Shown: piece by piece, positions 9,601 through 16,838 of the stretch
How the letters are laid out: each line of letters begins with the position of its first letter
How positions within the stretch are numbered: position 1 is the stretch's first letter
Source: Comamonas koreensis
GTDB taxonomy: Bacteria; Pseudomonadota; Gammaproteobacteria; Burkholderiales; Burkholderiaceae_C
DNA length: 64,000 nucleotides
Reading direction: 5' to 3'
Assembly (NCBI RefSeq): GCF_014076495.1
Contig: NZ_CP043575.1
Coordinates: forward strand, 3,844,001-3,908,000
Notes under the pieces: generated by a model
What the model was told of the DNA's origin: nothing
The model's input: only the letters and a program-made list of their open reading frames with translations
Database searches by the model: none
Program-made: the position numbers and the translations under genes

Positions 9601-9934
9601 CGACGACATGTACGTTGTCTGCGGACAAGCTCAGCGTAGTGTCATGTGGCTTCACAACAAGGAGCGTCGTACGGACCTTTTTGCACACCTCCTTAAGCGA
9701 GAAGCGGCTCGTGTGGAAGGCGGGCGGCCGACACGCTTCGAGATCGGCTCCAAAGACCGCTTGGCCCAAATCCGTGATCTCAGCCGAACCTGTGCCATTA
9801 AATTGAGGGTTTACATTGTCCAGCCTGGCTTATCCAAGACGGGAGCCGCTGAACATCAACTTGCGCTCCTGGGTGTGACAGACCGATTCCTCTCCGAGAC
9901 ATACCAGACCCCTCTCAAGGTGTACTGCGGCTAG
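6665..9934 (+). CDS. SF2 DEAH-type helicase with C-terminal nuclease-like domain
   Basis: 1089 residues from a GTG preceded by CGGAGG. A ~100-residue N-terminal region precedes the helicase core: MPTGTGKT at 157-164 (Walker A), FIDEAHH at 268-274 (motif II), FTATPF at 297-302 (motif III), then GEGFDMPEL and QLAGRFTR (motifs V and VI). A long middle region of unknown fold follows. Near the C-terminus, GEAADIV (D945) and VDLYHCKYS (D963, K968), followed by a GGRIDDMYVV stretch, resemble a PD-(D/E)XK nuclease arranged D...xxK, though the usual D/E before xK is not clear. No methylase or specificity subunit is adjacent, so it is not an ordinary type I or III restriction gene. Probably a single-gene anti-phage or DNA-processing effector. 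Confidence 0.8.
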   Translation: MIQLTVPPVKGVEAKTLRGNIAQLAHPSTIVEGTLSKITVASRTGWKLTRSDGGVLYVIPKAPQASQMPKDGPVLLGNLDEESFEVDLSESKWLSHPDLGACPTPDQIRDSWFAAFNFVGEDQLRARQVGLRRPQLGALHAIHSHWSTKSDVATIVMPTGTGKTETMLATMISAQCNRVMVIVPTDALRTQIASKFFTLGILKDSRSVLLAACVLRPIVGTLEKRPTTISEMDDLFSRCNVIVTTSALAGKCSPEVQARMAELCTHLFIDEAHHAAAPTWHNFKSVFKARRRHVLQFTATPFREDGAPLDGQIIYVYPMRQAQREGYFRAIRFSSVYAFNSARADRDIAAKVIEELTADITGLHVAMARVSTQSRASQVLAIYQELGKFNPVMLHSGMSKGDLQQARSQLDQRKSRIVVCVDMLGEGFDMPELKIAAFHDLRKSLAVTLQLAGRFTRSREDLGDPVFIANIADVNLREELRTLYTQDPDWNLLLPDLSESAIGQELEAQRFIGGFDNQLDEIPINEIRPAASMVAYRTHCAQWKPSEHSKAFPGLAEGEDIYPILNEKEQILIIIAAKRQGVAWTAVPAVEGLVWELCIAVWDKERSLLFIHGSTNTGNYAQFARALCGDDVELIQAPDVFRVFSGINRFMLMNVGLDEQFGRQVRYTGRMGPDVGERLTDATLETTTKAVLAGFGFENGGHTSIGAGKRGRIWASLRLKVNEFAAWCKHVGAKLVDDSIDPEEVLRGTLIPRLVSARPNSVPVGVDWPVELLDLVESATKISFVHTVEEHLTNVSIEIRDFNSTGPLVLRIFNEAREVQVRLNFIMRGEAADFEFVYEGVATAKIHRGRDFDLCAYLTEHPPTIWFADGSKLEGNTHVELRTSARLYSPDRLEVLDWTGIDITKESQREERRTDSVQYRTIEHIKAESRHEIVFDDDGAGEAADIVGISLDSQTQPRLIMVDLYHCKYSGGDTPGGRIDDMYVVCGQAQRSVMWLHNKERRTDLFAHLLKREAARVEGGRPTRFEIGSKDRLAQIRDLSRTCAIKLRVYIVQPGLSKTGAAEHQLALLGVTDRFLSETYQTPLKVYCG

Positions 9935-10275
9935 ACTGATCGTACCAAAACGGCATTGACTTCACTGTTGAGCTGTACACCTCAATCATAGGCTGCCGTA
10001 CGCTGACATTTGGCGGAACGACTGCAACTTGAGCGAAAGTGTGCGTTCAAGGACGCAGGGTGGATGACGCCTCCTGTTGCAAACTGACCTCCGGCATGGC
10101 AGTTCCAGGCTGGATGCAGTCGCTCAACTTTTGCGCACAAATGACCGCTGATGAACACAGCATTCACTGCAAGGTGCTTTGACTGATGTAGTGGTCTGCA
10201 CCTAAAGGCTTTCACTGGATTAGAGACTGGTTGAAGGCTTTGAACTATTCACTTGGTTGATTCACGCGGCTCATT
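9935..10275. other. Intergenic between convergent genes
   Basis: 340 bp between the ends of the helicase gene and the ImmA-like gene. No coding frame I would support, and no clear terminator hairpin. Nothing recognised. Confidence 0.4.
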
Positions 10276-11142
10276 TCAAGCATTGCTCCACTCCTTGGGC
10301 TCCCATACCTTGTCACCATTAGACAAACTCAATAGAGTCAGCGTGTAACCATAGTTTTCACAAACAAGCTTCATTTCCTTGGCGACGGCGTCGCGATGTG
10401 CGTGCTTAAACCAAGTGTTCAAACTGATTGGGTCACCACTGCGGTTGGACGCAATCGTCTCATCCGCGGCGAGGGACCCTGGAGGAAGCTCAACTACGCG
10501 GCCTTTGGTTCTGTAGAACGCGCCATTGGCTCTGGCCTTGTCGGACGAGATCGCCCAATCCATGAACCCATCCCTCGACAAGATGAGGACGGCGCTTTGT
10601 TCCGTTGAGCGTATCCAACGCAGCGCGGTTGCGGTCAAGGACGCGCCGAACTTGCTTGAGGCGTCGGAAAGAATGTCGAAGTCAATGTCCGAAGTCGAAG
10701 TGCACGCACGGAACTGCTTCATGGGCATCAGCAGGTTCGATGCGAAGTCATCGGCCTCTGCTTCGATCGACCTCATTTCGGGTCCCCAGTGCACCATGTC
10801 CGCCTGAGAGCACTGAAATTCCTGCTGTGCAAGGCGGTGAACAAGGTAGTGCCCAAGTTCGTGGGCTTGGGTGAACCGAATCCGCCCTTCGGACGTCATG
10901 TTGCGGTTATACAGAAGCGCCCAGCCCTGATCTTCAACGTGAAAGAGGCCACCTTCAAAAGATGGGATGTCCGCAGCCACGACTTTGAAGATGGGGTCTG
11001 GCCACTTGAGTTCCTTGCCCACATGAAGCGCAAGCTGCTCGACATCGACAGGGAATCGTTGCAAGCCGGCTGCCGCAGCGGCGTCAAGCCAAAGGGTGAG
11101 CCGTATCGCGGCGGTCGCGGGCGTGAAAGTCGCCTCGGTCAT
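10276..11142 (-). CDS. ImmA/IrrE-type metallopeptidase
   Basis: 288 residues. QAHELGHYLVH near 95 is the HExxH zinc site, and EAEADDFASNLLMP near 127 supplies the third ligand, as in ImmA/IrrE proteases. Family role: cleaves a partner XRE-type repressor, often on DNA damage. It follows the XRE gene by one base, making an XRE-ImmA pair. Divergent from the CBASS operon, so the natural inference is that it relieves repression of CBASS. Confidence 0.88.
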   Translation of the reverse strand: MTEATFTPATAAIRLTLWLDAAAAAGLQRFPVDVEQLALHVGKELKWPDPIFKVVAADIPSFEGGLFHVEDQGWALLYNRNMTSEGRIRFTQAHELGHYLVHRLAQQEFQCSQADMVHWGPEMRSIEAEADDFASNLLMPMKQFRACTSTSDIDFDILSDASSKFGASLTATALRWIRSTEQSAVLILSRDGFMDWAISSDKARANGAFYRTKGRVVELPPGSLAADETIASNRSGDPISLNTWFKHAHRDAVAKEMKLVCENYGYTLTLLSLSNGDKVWEPKEWSNA

Positions 11143-11143
11143 G

Positions 11144-11470
11144 TCAGGACTTTTTCAGCACGTCCAGGATCTGCCGCAGCTTTTCCTTAGCCTCTGGCTC
11201 CAGCTTGGAGTAGCTGCGGAAGAACTCCTTGTCCTTGTTGGATTCCTGCGGCGTGTCAATCGTGTCGTCCAGGAAGAAGGACACATCCTGTCCAAGCACG
11301 TCCGCTATCGCCTGCAGCTTTTCCGCTGACGGCTTCTGGGATTCTCGGTTTTCCAGCTCCCAGAGGTAGCTCTTGCTCAGCCCGGCTCTACGGGCTGCCT
11401 CCTCGAGCGTCAGGTTCACCTTCGGCGAAGTCCGGCACGCTCGAAGTTTCTCGCCAAGTTTTGACGCCAT
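11144..11470 (-). CDS. XRE-family regulator
   Basis: 108 residues. The helix-turn-helix lies at about 20-50 (LTLEEAARRAGLSKSYLWELENRE). The C-terminal half (EPEAKEKLRQILDVL) is helical and may dimerise or be the protease target. Transcribed away from the CBASS effector gene; the shared 147-bp gap holds two identical 16-bp repeats that are likely operators. Confidence 0.9.
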   Translation of the reverse strand: MASKLGEKLRACRTSPKVNLTLEEAARRAGLSKSYLWELENRESQKPSAEKLQAIADVLGQDVSFFLDDTIDTPQESNKDKEFFRSYSKLEPEAKEKLRQILDVLKKS

Positions 11471-11504
11471 CTTGCGCTCTCCTTCTAGACAGCCTTCAAT
11501 TGTA

Positions 11505-11577
11505 TCGCTATACCGAACTTTCTATAAGCAAATCCCGATCAAAAATTGCGTCTTCAAATGTTCGCTATACCGAACTT
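11505..11577. promoter_or_regulatory. Two 16-bp direct repeats, likely XRE operators
   Basis: TCGCTATACCGAACTT occurs exactly at 11505-11520 and 11562-11577, between the divergent XRE and CBASS genes. The start-to-start distance of 57 bp lets one repeat sit near each promoter. Binding by the adjacent XRE protein is inferred. Confidence 0.6.
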
Positions 11578-11617
11578 CCTGTTATGCTACGTCGTAGTTC
11601 GATTCTTGGGGCAATGA

Positions 11618-13225
11618 ATGAGCACACCGATGGTTGGAGGTTTGACCGATGACGAGCTGGCCGCGGCCTTGCGCGCCCGAGCAGCGGCGGGCGAGCCTCA
11701 TGTCCTGGTGATTGCTAACAAATTCAGCACCCGGATGCTCACAGCCGCAACTGCGTCGCCCGTTGCATGGAGTGATCTGGGCGTTGGGGACATCGGTTCT
11801 GACGCGCTGAAGGCGTTGGAGGCGGCTGCGAAGCGGCAGCAAGTCCAATGGATCGAAACCTCCGAATCGAATGTGGGTGAGGTGGACCACGCTGCGTCAG
11901 GCCCAGCCATTCGGACTGTTCCCACCCAGATGCGTGCTTGGTGCAAGGAACGAGACAAGATCACAGGAACATCCGGCCGCCATGGGGAGGTCGACACCGC
12001 AACGCGCTTTGAGGTCGCCTCGCTGGCCGGTTGGCGTTGCCAGTTCGATGGTTGCGGAGAGGACCTGCGCCATCACTTTGTGCCAGGGGCCACGGGGAAC
12101 TATAGCTACTTCGCGCACATCGTGGCCTCGTCCGAGGATGGCCCTCGTGGTGATAAGGTGAAGTCGCCGCTTCTGGCGAATGCCCCGTCGAACATTATGC
12201 TGATGTGCGACAAATGCCACCGCCTGATCGACCGCGTAGCTCCGAAGCGATACAGCGCTGACTATCTCAACGAGATGCGTCAGCGCAACGTCGATGAAGT
12301 TCGTCGGCTGCTGAACACGCTTCGCTACCCGGCAGCCCAGATGCTGGTCATCGGCGGCAACATCGAAGGGCAGTCATTCGCTTTTGATGAGCGGATCGCG
12401 GAAGAGGCCATGTGGTTACGTCAGCTGCGCACCGGAGGGGTGCGTGCGGAATGGTTCGCTCGCAATGGTCCGCATCTCGGTGCATCGAACTCGGATGGCT
12501 ACTGGCTGAGCCTGTTCCAACTGCTCAAGAATGACAGGCCGAGATTGGCGGGCCTGCTGGACGGGACGGTGTACGGTGGTGCGCCACGACCGCCGCTCGC
12601 GGTCTTTCCTGTGCATGGCACCTCGGTCTTGGTCATGTCGGGGCGGCTCATCGGAGACTCCGGCAGTGCCCACATTTTCCAGTTTCATCGCGATCAAGTG
12701 AGCGGCCAACGCGGTGGACAGTGGACTTGGCTAGAGACAGAGCCAGTACCAGCCAATGACAAATTCAAGGTTCAGGTTCACCGTCATGCCAACGGCGGTG
12801 AAGCCGAGGCATGCCTGCGGATCAATTTGACCGCAGCGGTCCCGGCGTCCGATTTGCCTGCACACTTGTTTTCCGATGGGAAACACGAATTGCCGACGAT
12901 TGAGATCACGGTTGACAGTCCGAGTCACCGTGTCATGGGGCACCCCGCCGATCTTGATCTGTTTGGACGCGCTGTCGACCAGGCGCTGCAGAAGCTCCAG
13001 GATGAATGGCGGGTGTCCAAAGTACATCTGGTGCTGATCGCGCCAGTGTCTGCTTGTTGCCGTGTTGGGCAAAAGATGCAAGCCCGTCACCACGCCGAGT
13101 TCATCCTGTACGAACGCAAGCCCAGCACTACGCCCGGTGCGCGCGGTGAGTTTGCCAAGACGATTGCGATTTCTCCCACCGAGGTGACCCTGCTGTCGAC
13201 CGGCGAGTCCCTTTCCATCTCGTAA
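11618..13225 (+). CDS. cap5: CBASS effector, HNH nuclease fused to SAVED domain
   Basis: 535 residues. The N-terminal part has an HNH fold: WRCQFDGCGEDL near 136 and LMCDKCHRLID near 190 give the cysteine pairs, with H of FAHIVAS as catalytic histidine. The C-terminal half (about 230-520) has SAVED features, notably SKVHLVLIAPVSACCRVG near 465. Family role: SAVED binds a cyclic oligonucleotide made by the CD-NTase and switches on DNA degradation, killing the infected cell. First gene of a four-gene operon in type II CBASS order. Confidence 0.9.
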   Translation: MSTPMVGGLTDDELAAALRARAAAGEPHVLVIANKFSTRMLTAATASPVAWSDLGVGDIGSDALKALEAAAKRQQVQWIETSESNVGEVDHAASGPAIRTVPTQMRAWCKERDKITGTSGRHGEVDTATRFEVASLAGWRCQFDGCGEDLRHHFVPGATGNYSYFAHIVASSEDGPRGDKVKSPLLANAPSNIMLMCDKCHRLIDRVAPKRYSADYLNEMRQRNVDEVRRLLNTLRYPAAQMLVIGGNIEGQSFAFDERIAEEAMWLRQLRTGGVRAEWFARNGPHLGASNSDGYWLSLFQLLKNDRPRLAGLLDGTVYGGAPRPPLAVFPVHGTSVLVMSGRLIGDSGSAHIFQFHRDQVSGQRGGQWTWLETEPVPANDKFKVQVHRHANGGEAEACLRINLTAAVPASDLPAHLFSDGKHELPTIEITVDSPSHRVMGHPADLDLFGRAVDQALQKLQDEWRVSKVHLVLIAPVSACCRVGQKMQARHHAEFILYERKPSTTPGARGEFAKTIAISPTEVTLLSTGESLSIS

Positions 13226-13252
13226 ACAAGGTCGGCACAAAGGTACTTCATC

Positions 13253-14494
13253 ATGACTACGAACCCGCCAAACAACATTACGTTCACCACTCGCTTGCAG
13301 AAGTCTCTGGGCATGACACGAGATGCTGGCCGTTGGGAGCAACTCATCATGTCCTTGCTTCAGCGACTTGAACTCGACAAGGTCGATCGCGCCAAGGCCA
13401 TCAAGCAATACGAACTCTTGGCAGATGACATCGCCACCAAGTTGGATATTCCGCGCCACAACGTGGATGTCTATTCGCAGGGATCGATGCGCACCCAGAC
13501 CACCATCCGCCCCCGGGGCAACGCGAAGTTCGACATCGACATCATGGTGGAGCTGTCAGGCCCGAAGTACAACCATCCCAACTCGGAGGCGATGTTTGAA
13601 GAGTTTGGGAAAGCCCTTGAGGGCAACGAAGAAGTTACCGGTGACCCAGATCCGCGGCGTCGTTGCTGGCGACTGCAGTACCCGGGAGAGGCGTTCTACT
13701 TCGATGTGACGCCGGCGGTGGCGGACATGTACAAGACCTATGGTGCGGGCCTGCGGGTACGAGACCCGGACACGGTCTGGAGTCCCTCGAATCCGAAGGA
13801 ATTTGCTGATTGGTTTTGCGAGCGCGCCGATCTGCGGTTTTCGTTTCAGGAGAAGACAGCGCTGGCAGCAGTGGTCGAGGCGCGTAAGTCGATCGATCCC
13901 GTACCCAGCGATCCGGTAGGCATCGACGACATGCTGCGTCGAGCTGTGCAATTGGTGAAGCTGCATCGTGACAACTTCTACTTCTACGCGAGCCCCGATC
14001 AGAAAGACACGATGCCGATCTCGGTCATCATCGTGACCCTGGCGACCCAAGCGTTTGAGAACATCTGGCGAACCAGGCGTCACAGCTTCAATTCGCCTAT
14101 TGAGGTGGTGCTTGCCATCGTGGAGGAGATGCCCGACTACATCAAGCGTGATGCAGCAGGTCGCTTCTATGTGGAGAACCCGAAGCTCTCCACGGAGAAT
14201 TTCGCGGATCGTTGGAATAGTGATCAAGGGGCCCGTGCACGCGAATTCAAGCGTTGGCACAAGCAACTGGAGACGCACCTCGAGGCACTGTTCACAGATG
14301 AGTATTCCAGAAGCACTGAAGAGAAGCTGCGCGGCGTGTTCGGGCAAGCCGGGGTTGATGCGTGGCGCGACAGTCTCGGCAGTTCGACCGAGTCCACGCC
14401 GCTGCTCAAGAGCTTGGTTGTGGCATCTGGGGGGCAGGTGGCCAATCCGAATGTTGCAACGCCTGTCAGCCATCGCACCAACACGTTGGCGTAA
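13253..14494 (+). CDS. CD-NTase (cGAS/DncV-like nucleotidyltransferase)
   Basis: 413 residues. SQGSMRTQTTI near 75-85 is the GS motif, KFDIDIMVEL near 92-101 carries the first two catalytic aspartates, and FDVTPAV near 147 the third. It makes cyclic di- or trinucleotides on phage infection; the product cannot be told from sequence alone. Starts 27 bp after cap5. Its C-terminus is the expected target of Cap2 conjugation. Confidence 0.92.
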   Translation: MTTNPPNNITFTTRLQKSLGMTRDAGRWEQLIMSLLQRLELDKVDRAKAIKQYELLADDIATKLDIPRHNVDVYSQGSMRTQTTIRPRGNAKFDIDIMVELSGPKYNHPNSEAMFEEFGKALEGNEEVTGDPDPRRRCWRLQYPGEAFYFDVTPAVADMYKTYGAGLRVRDPDTVWSPSNPKEFADWFCERADLRFSFQEKTALAAVVEARKSIDPVPSDPVGIDDMLRRAVQLVKLHRDNFYFYASPDQKDTMPISVIIVTLATQAFENIWRTRRHSFNSPIEVVLAIVEEMPDYIKRDAAGRFYVENPKLSTENFADRWNSDQGARAREFKRWHKQLETHLEALFTDEYSRSTEEKLRGVFGQAGVDAWRDSLGSSTESTPLLKSLVVASGGQVANPNVATPVSHRTNTLA

Positions 14495-14504
14495 GGGGGT
14501 CAAG

Positions 14505-16208
14505 GTGCCGACCATGCCATTATTTTTAGCCGCGATCGGCATGGTCACGGCGTGGTTTGACGGACTCGGGCCCAGCGCTGCAACGCGATGCCCGGACAAG
14601 GAGTCGGAGCAGCGTTGTCGCGTCTGGCGTTTGGCAGAAGGTGCGCCGGTACTGAATGGCGCCGCGCCATTGCTGGTGCTTCAGCACGATTTTCCGCTCA
14701 CGCCTGCCCGCATCGAATTGGACCGGAAGTTCTGTTTGCAGCTGCCCCACATCGAGGTAGATGGCCATTTCTGCCACGGTGTCGAATTCGACTCGGCAGA
14801 CGTCGCCACCCCGGTGGCGGCAGTCGGTCGTGTTTTGGCCAGGTTTTCCGACTTCCTCGATCGATGCGCCGATCCAGGTTGGGTGGAGGCTGAATTCAGT
14901 CGGGAACGTCAAGACTACTGGGCCCGCTATGCGGCTGGGGCCAAAGCACCAGCCAGCTATCGCACGGTAGAGCTGTTGCTGGATGCCGATGTGAGAATTG
15001 ACGAACCACAGGAGGCTGCTGCGCTTTCTCTTGGGGACGGCCGGGCCCTCGCCACGACGTCTACGACGGAGCCGGAGCGTGTGACAAAGGCCAGAGCATG
15101 GCCATTGGGCGGCATCATTCGTGGCGGCGCGCTGGTGATGAAGGTGCCTACCGCCGAACGATGGACGCCAAGTGTTTGGCCGAGGAGTTTTCACGAGCTC
15201 GATGAACTCCTTTCGCAACTCAATGGCTCTGAGGGAAAGCTGAGGAATTGGTACCAGGCGCGTCGTTGGCCGAACAAGGCGCCCGTGTTCGTGGTGCTCT
15301 TGCAGGGCCCGGCCGTGTACGGATGGCGGATAGTGCCGCCGCAGGTCGCACGTCAAGTCGAGCCGGCCCTTGTGCCCATCGACGTCACCCGTGTCGACAG
15401 GCAATGGAGCCTGTCTCGAGATCATCGGGCTGAGGGCTTAGCTCATCTTGCCACCAAGAAGGTGGTGGTGCTCGGATGTGGCTCGCTGGGTGCGCCGTTG
15501 ATTGAGCTCCTGGCGCGCGCAGGCGTCGGAACCATTGAGGTGGTGGATCCGCAGACATTTGAGCCAGAAAATATCTCACGTCATGTGCTCGGTGCGCCAC
15601 ATATTGGCCTCGGGAAAGCTGCATCACTATGCGCGCGATTGCGACAAGCCATCCCAGGGGCTCAACTCGAAGCTTTCGGTGAAAAGACCATGCAGTGGTG
15701 TGCCAAGGCGGATCAACGGCCGCTGCCGGATCTCATCGTAGATTGCACGGGCGAGCGCTCCGTAAGGATCGGCATTTCATTGCTGCGGAAGCAGGTGTTG
15801 AAGGACACCCCTGTCTTGATGGCGTGGATGGAGCCATTTGGCGCAGCGGCTCATGCCGTCCTGATCTATGGCGGCGATGCGTGGCCTGCTTCGGACCCCG
15901 TCGATACAGCGGTCAATGTTGCGACTTGGCCAGACGATGTTCAGGTTGACCTTCCCGGATGCGGCCAGGGCTTTCATCCGTATGGTGTTGCCGACGCCTG
16001 GAGTGCGGCAGGTATGGTGTCCGAGCGTGTACTGAAAATTCTGAACGGCGAACAGGTGTCCTCTGGGACGTGGTCCATGATTCGTCATGAAAGCTACTTC
16101 AGGAGTAAGTCGCCTTCGGTGACCTTTAACCGTTCACCACCGGTTCCCGTGGGGGTAGATTCGGTCATTGAGCATCGCCCGTTGGCAGAGGTACTGCAAG
16201 GTGCCTGA
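14505..16208 (+). CDS. cap2: CBASS Cap2, fused E2-E1 ubiquitin-transfer-like enzyme
   Basis: 567 residues from a GTG with AAGGGGG six bases before (alternative ATG at 14514). The N-terminal E2-like part has LPHIEVDGHFCHG near 85, where the cysteine corresponds to the E2 active site. The C-terminal ThiF/E1 part has VVLGCGSLGAPLIELLARAG near 320 (Rossmann loop) and LPGCGQGFHP near 485 (likely E1 cysteine). Family role: attaches the CD-NTase C-terminus to target proteins and primes its activity. An open frame extends 450 bp upstream into the CD-NTase gene and is not part of it. Confidence 0.9.
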   Translation: MPTMPLFLAAIGMVTAWFDGLGPSAATRCPDKESEQRCRVWRLAEGAPVLNGAAPLLVLQHDFPLTPARIELDRKFCLQLPHIEVDGHFCHGVEFDSADVATPVAAVGRVLARFSDFLDRCADPGWVEAEFSRERQDYWARYAAGAKAPASYRTVELLLDADVRIDEPQEAAALSLGDGRALATTSTTEPERVTKARAWPLGGIIRGGALVMKVPTAERWTPSVWPRSFHELDELLSQLNGSEGKLRNWYQARRWPNKAPVFVVLLQGPAVYGWRIVPPQVARQVEPALVPIDVTRVDRQWSLSRDHRAEGLAHLATKKVVVLGCGSLGAPLIELLARAGVGTIEVVDPQTFEPENISRHVLGAPHIGLGKAASLCARLRQAIPGAQLEAFGEKTMQWCAKADQRPLPDLIVDCTGERSVRIGISLLRKQVLKDTPVLMAWMEPFGAAAHAVLIYGGDAWPASDPVDTAVNVATWPDDVQVDLPGCGQGFHPYGVADAWSAAGMVSERVLKILNGEQVSSGTWSMIRHESYFRSKSPSVTFNRSPPVPVGVDSVIEHRPLAEVLQGA

Positions 16209-16686
16209 GCCGCTAGTGAAGTTTGCACTGCCTGGCGCGGAGTGGAGTCTTCAGTTTGACGAAGCCGCAGTCTCGATGCTGCAGAGGAGGATGCAGCGCT
16301 GGTCACGTTCAAAAGAGTCCGTGGGTCAGCTATTCACATATGACCTCACGGCGTCAACCATCGTGATCTCGAAGGTCACCTCGCTCAAGGCGAGGCATGC
16401 GTCTTGGTCAAGCGTGGCGTTCGATCCTATCGAGGCGATGCGGCAACGACAGGATTTGCTTCAGGAAGGTTTGTATTGCATTGGCCTTTGGCATACCCAC
16501 CCTGAGGCGATGCCCAGCCCCTCCGGCACAGATGAGAGACTTGCGGCAGATCATGCGCGCGCTGCCATTTCTGTTTTGAATGGGTTCGCTTTTGTCATTG
16601 TCGGAAATCGACCTTTCCCAGAAGGGTGGTATGTTGGGTTTCACGACACGGCTCGTTTTCTTAAAGCAGACTTTTCTCGTTCGTGA
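16201..16686 (+). CDS. cap3: CBASS Cap3, JAB/JAMM isopeptidase
   Basis: 161 residues from a GTG overlapping the cap2 end by 8 bp (a TTG at 16168 is possible). LWHTHPEAMPSPSGTD is a JAMM motif (HxHP...S..D), and ESVGQLF upstream supplies the conserved glutamate. Family role: removes the Cap2-made conjugates. Completes a canonical type II CBASS operon. Confidence 0.9.
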   Translation: MPEPLVKFALPGAEWSLQFDEAAVSMLQRRMQRWSRSKESVGQLFTYDLTASTIVISKVTSLKARHASWSSVAFDPIEAMRQRQDLLQEGLYCIGLWHTHPEAMPSPSGTDERLAADHARAAISVLNGFAFVIVGNRPFPEGWYVGFHDTARFLKADFSRS

Positions 16687-16838
16687 TGATTTCTTGATGC
16701 GGGAACAGCTCTACGAACAGGCGCAATGACCAGCCCCTTGGAATGCATTATTTTTCAAGGGACCTAGTCTGCAGTACTGTTCATCAATTGTTTTTCTGAT
16801 TCTGTTTTATGAGCCCATCTAGCCGCACTTAAACGAAC

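Noticed and set aside
6665..11142. Helicase and ImmA/XRE genes as one system
   Set aside because: They converge and are separated by 340 bp, while the XRE gene shares its promoter region with CBASS instead.
13556..14599. A 347-codon minus-strand frame
   Set aside because: Shadow of the CD-NTase gene; the plus-strand protein has clear catalytic motifs.
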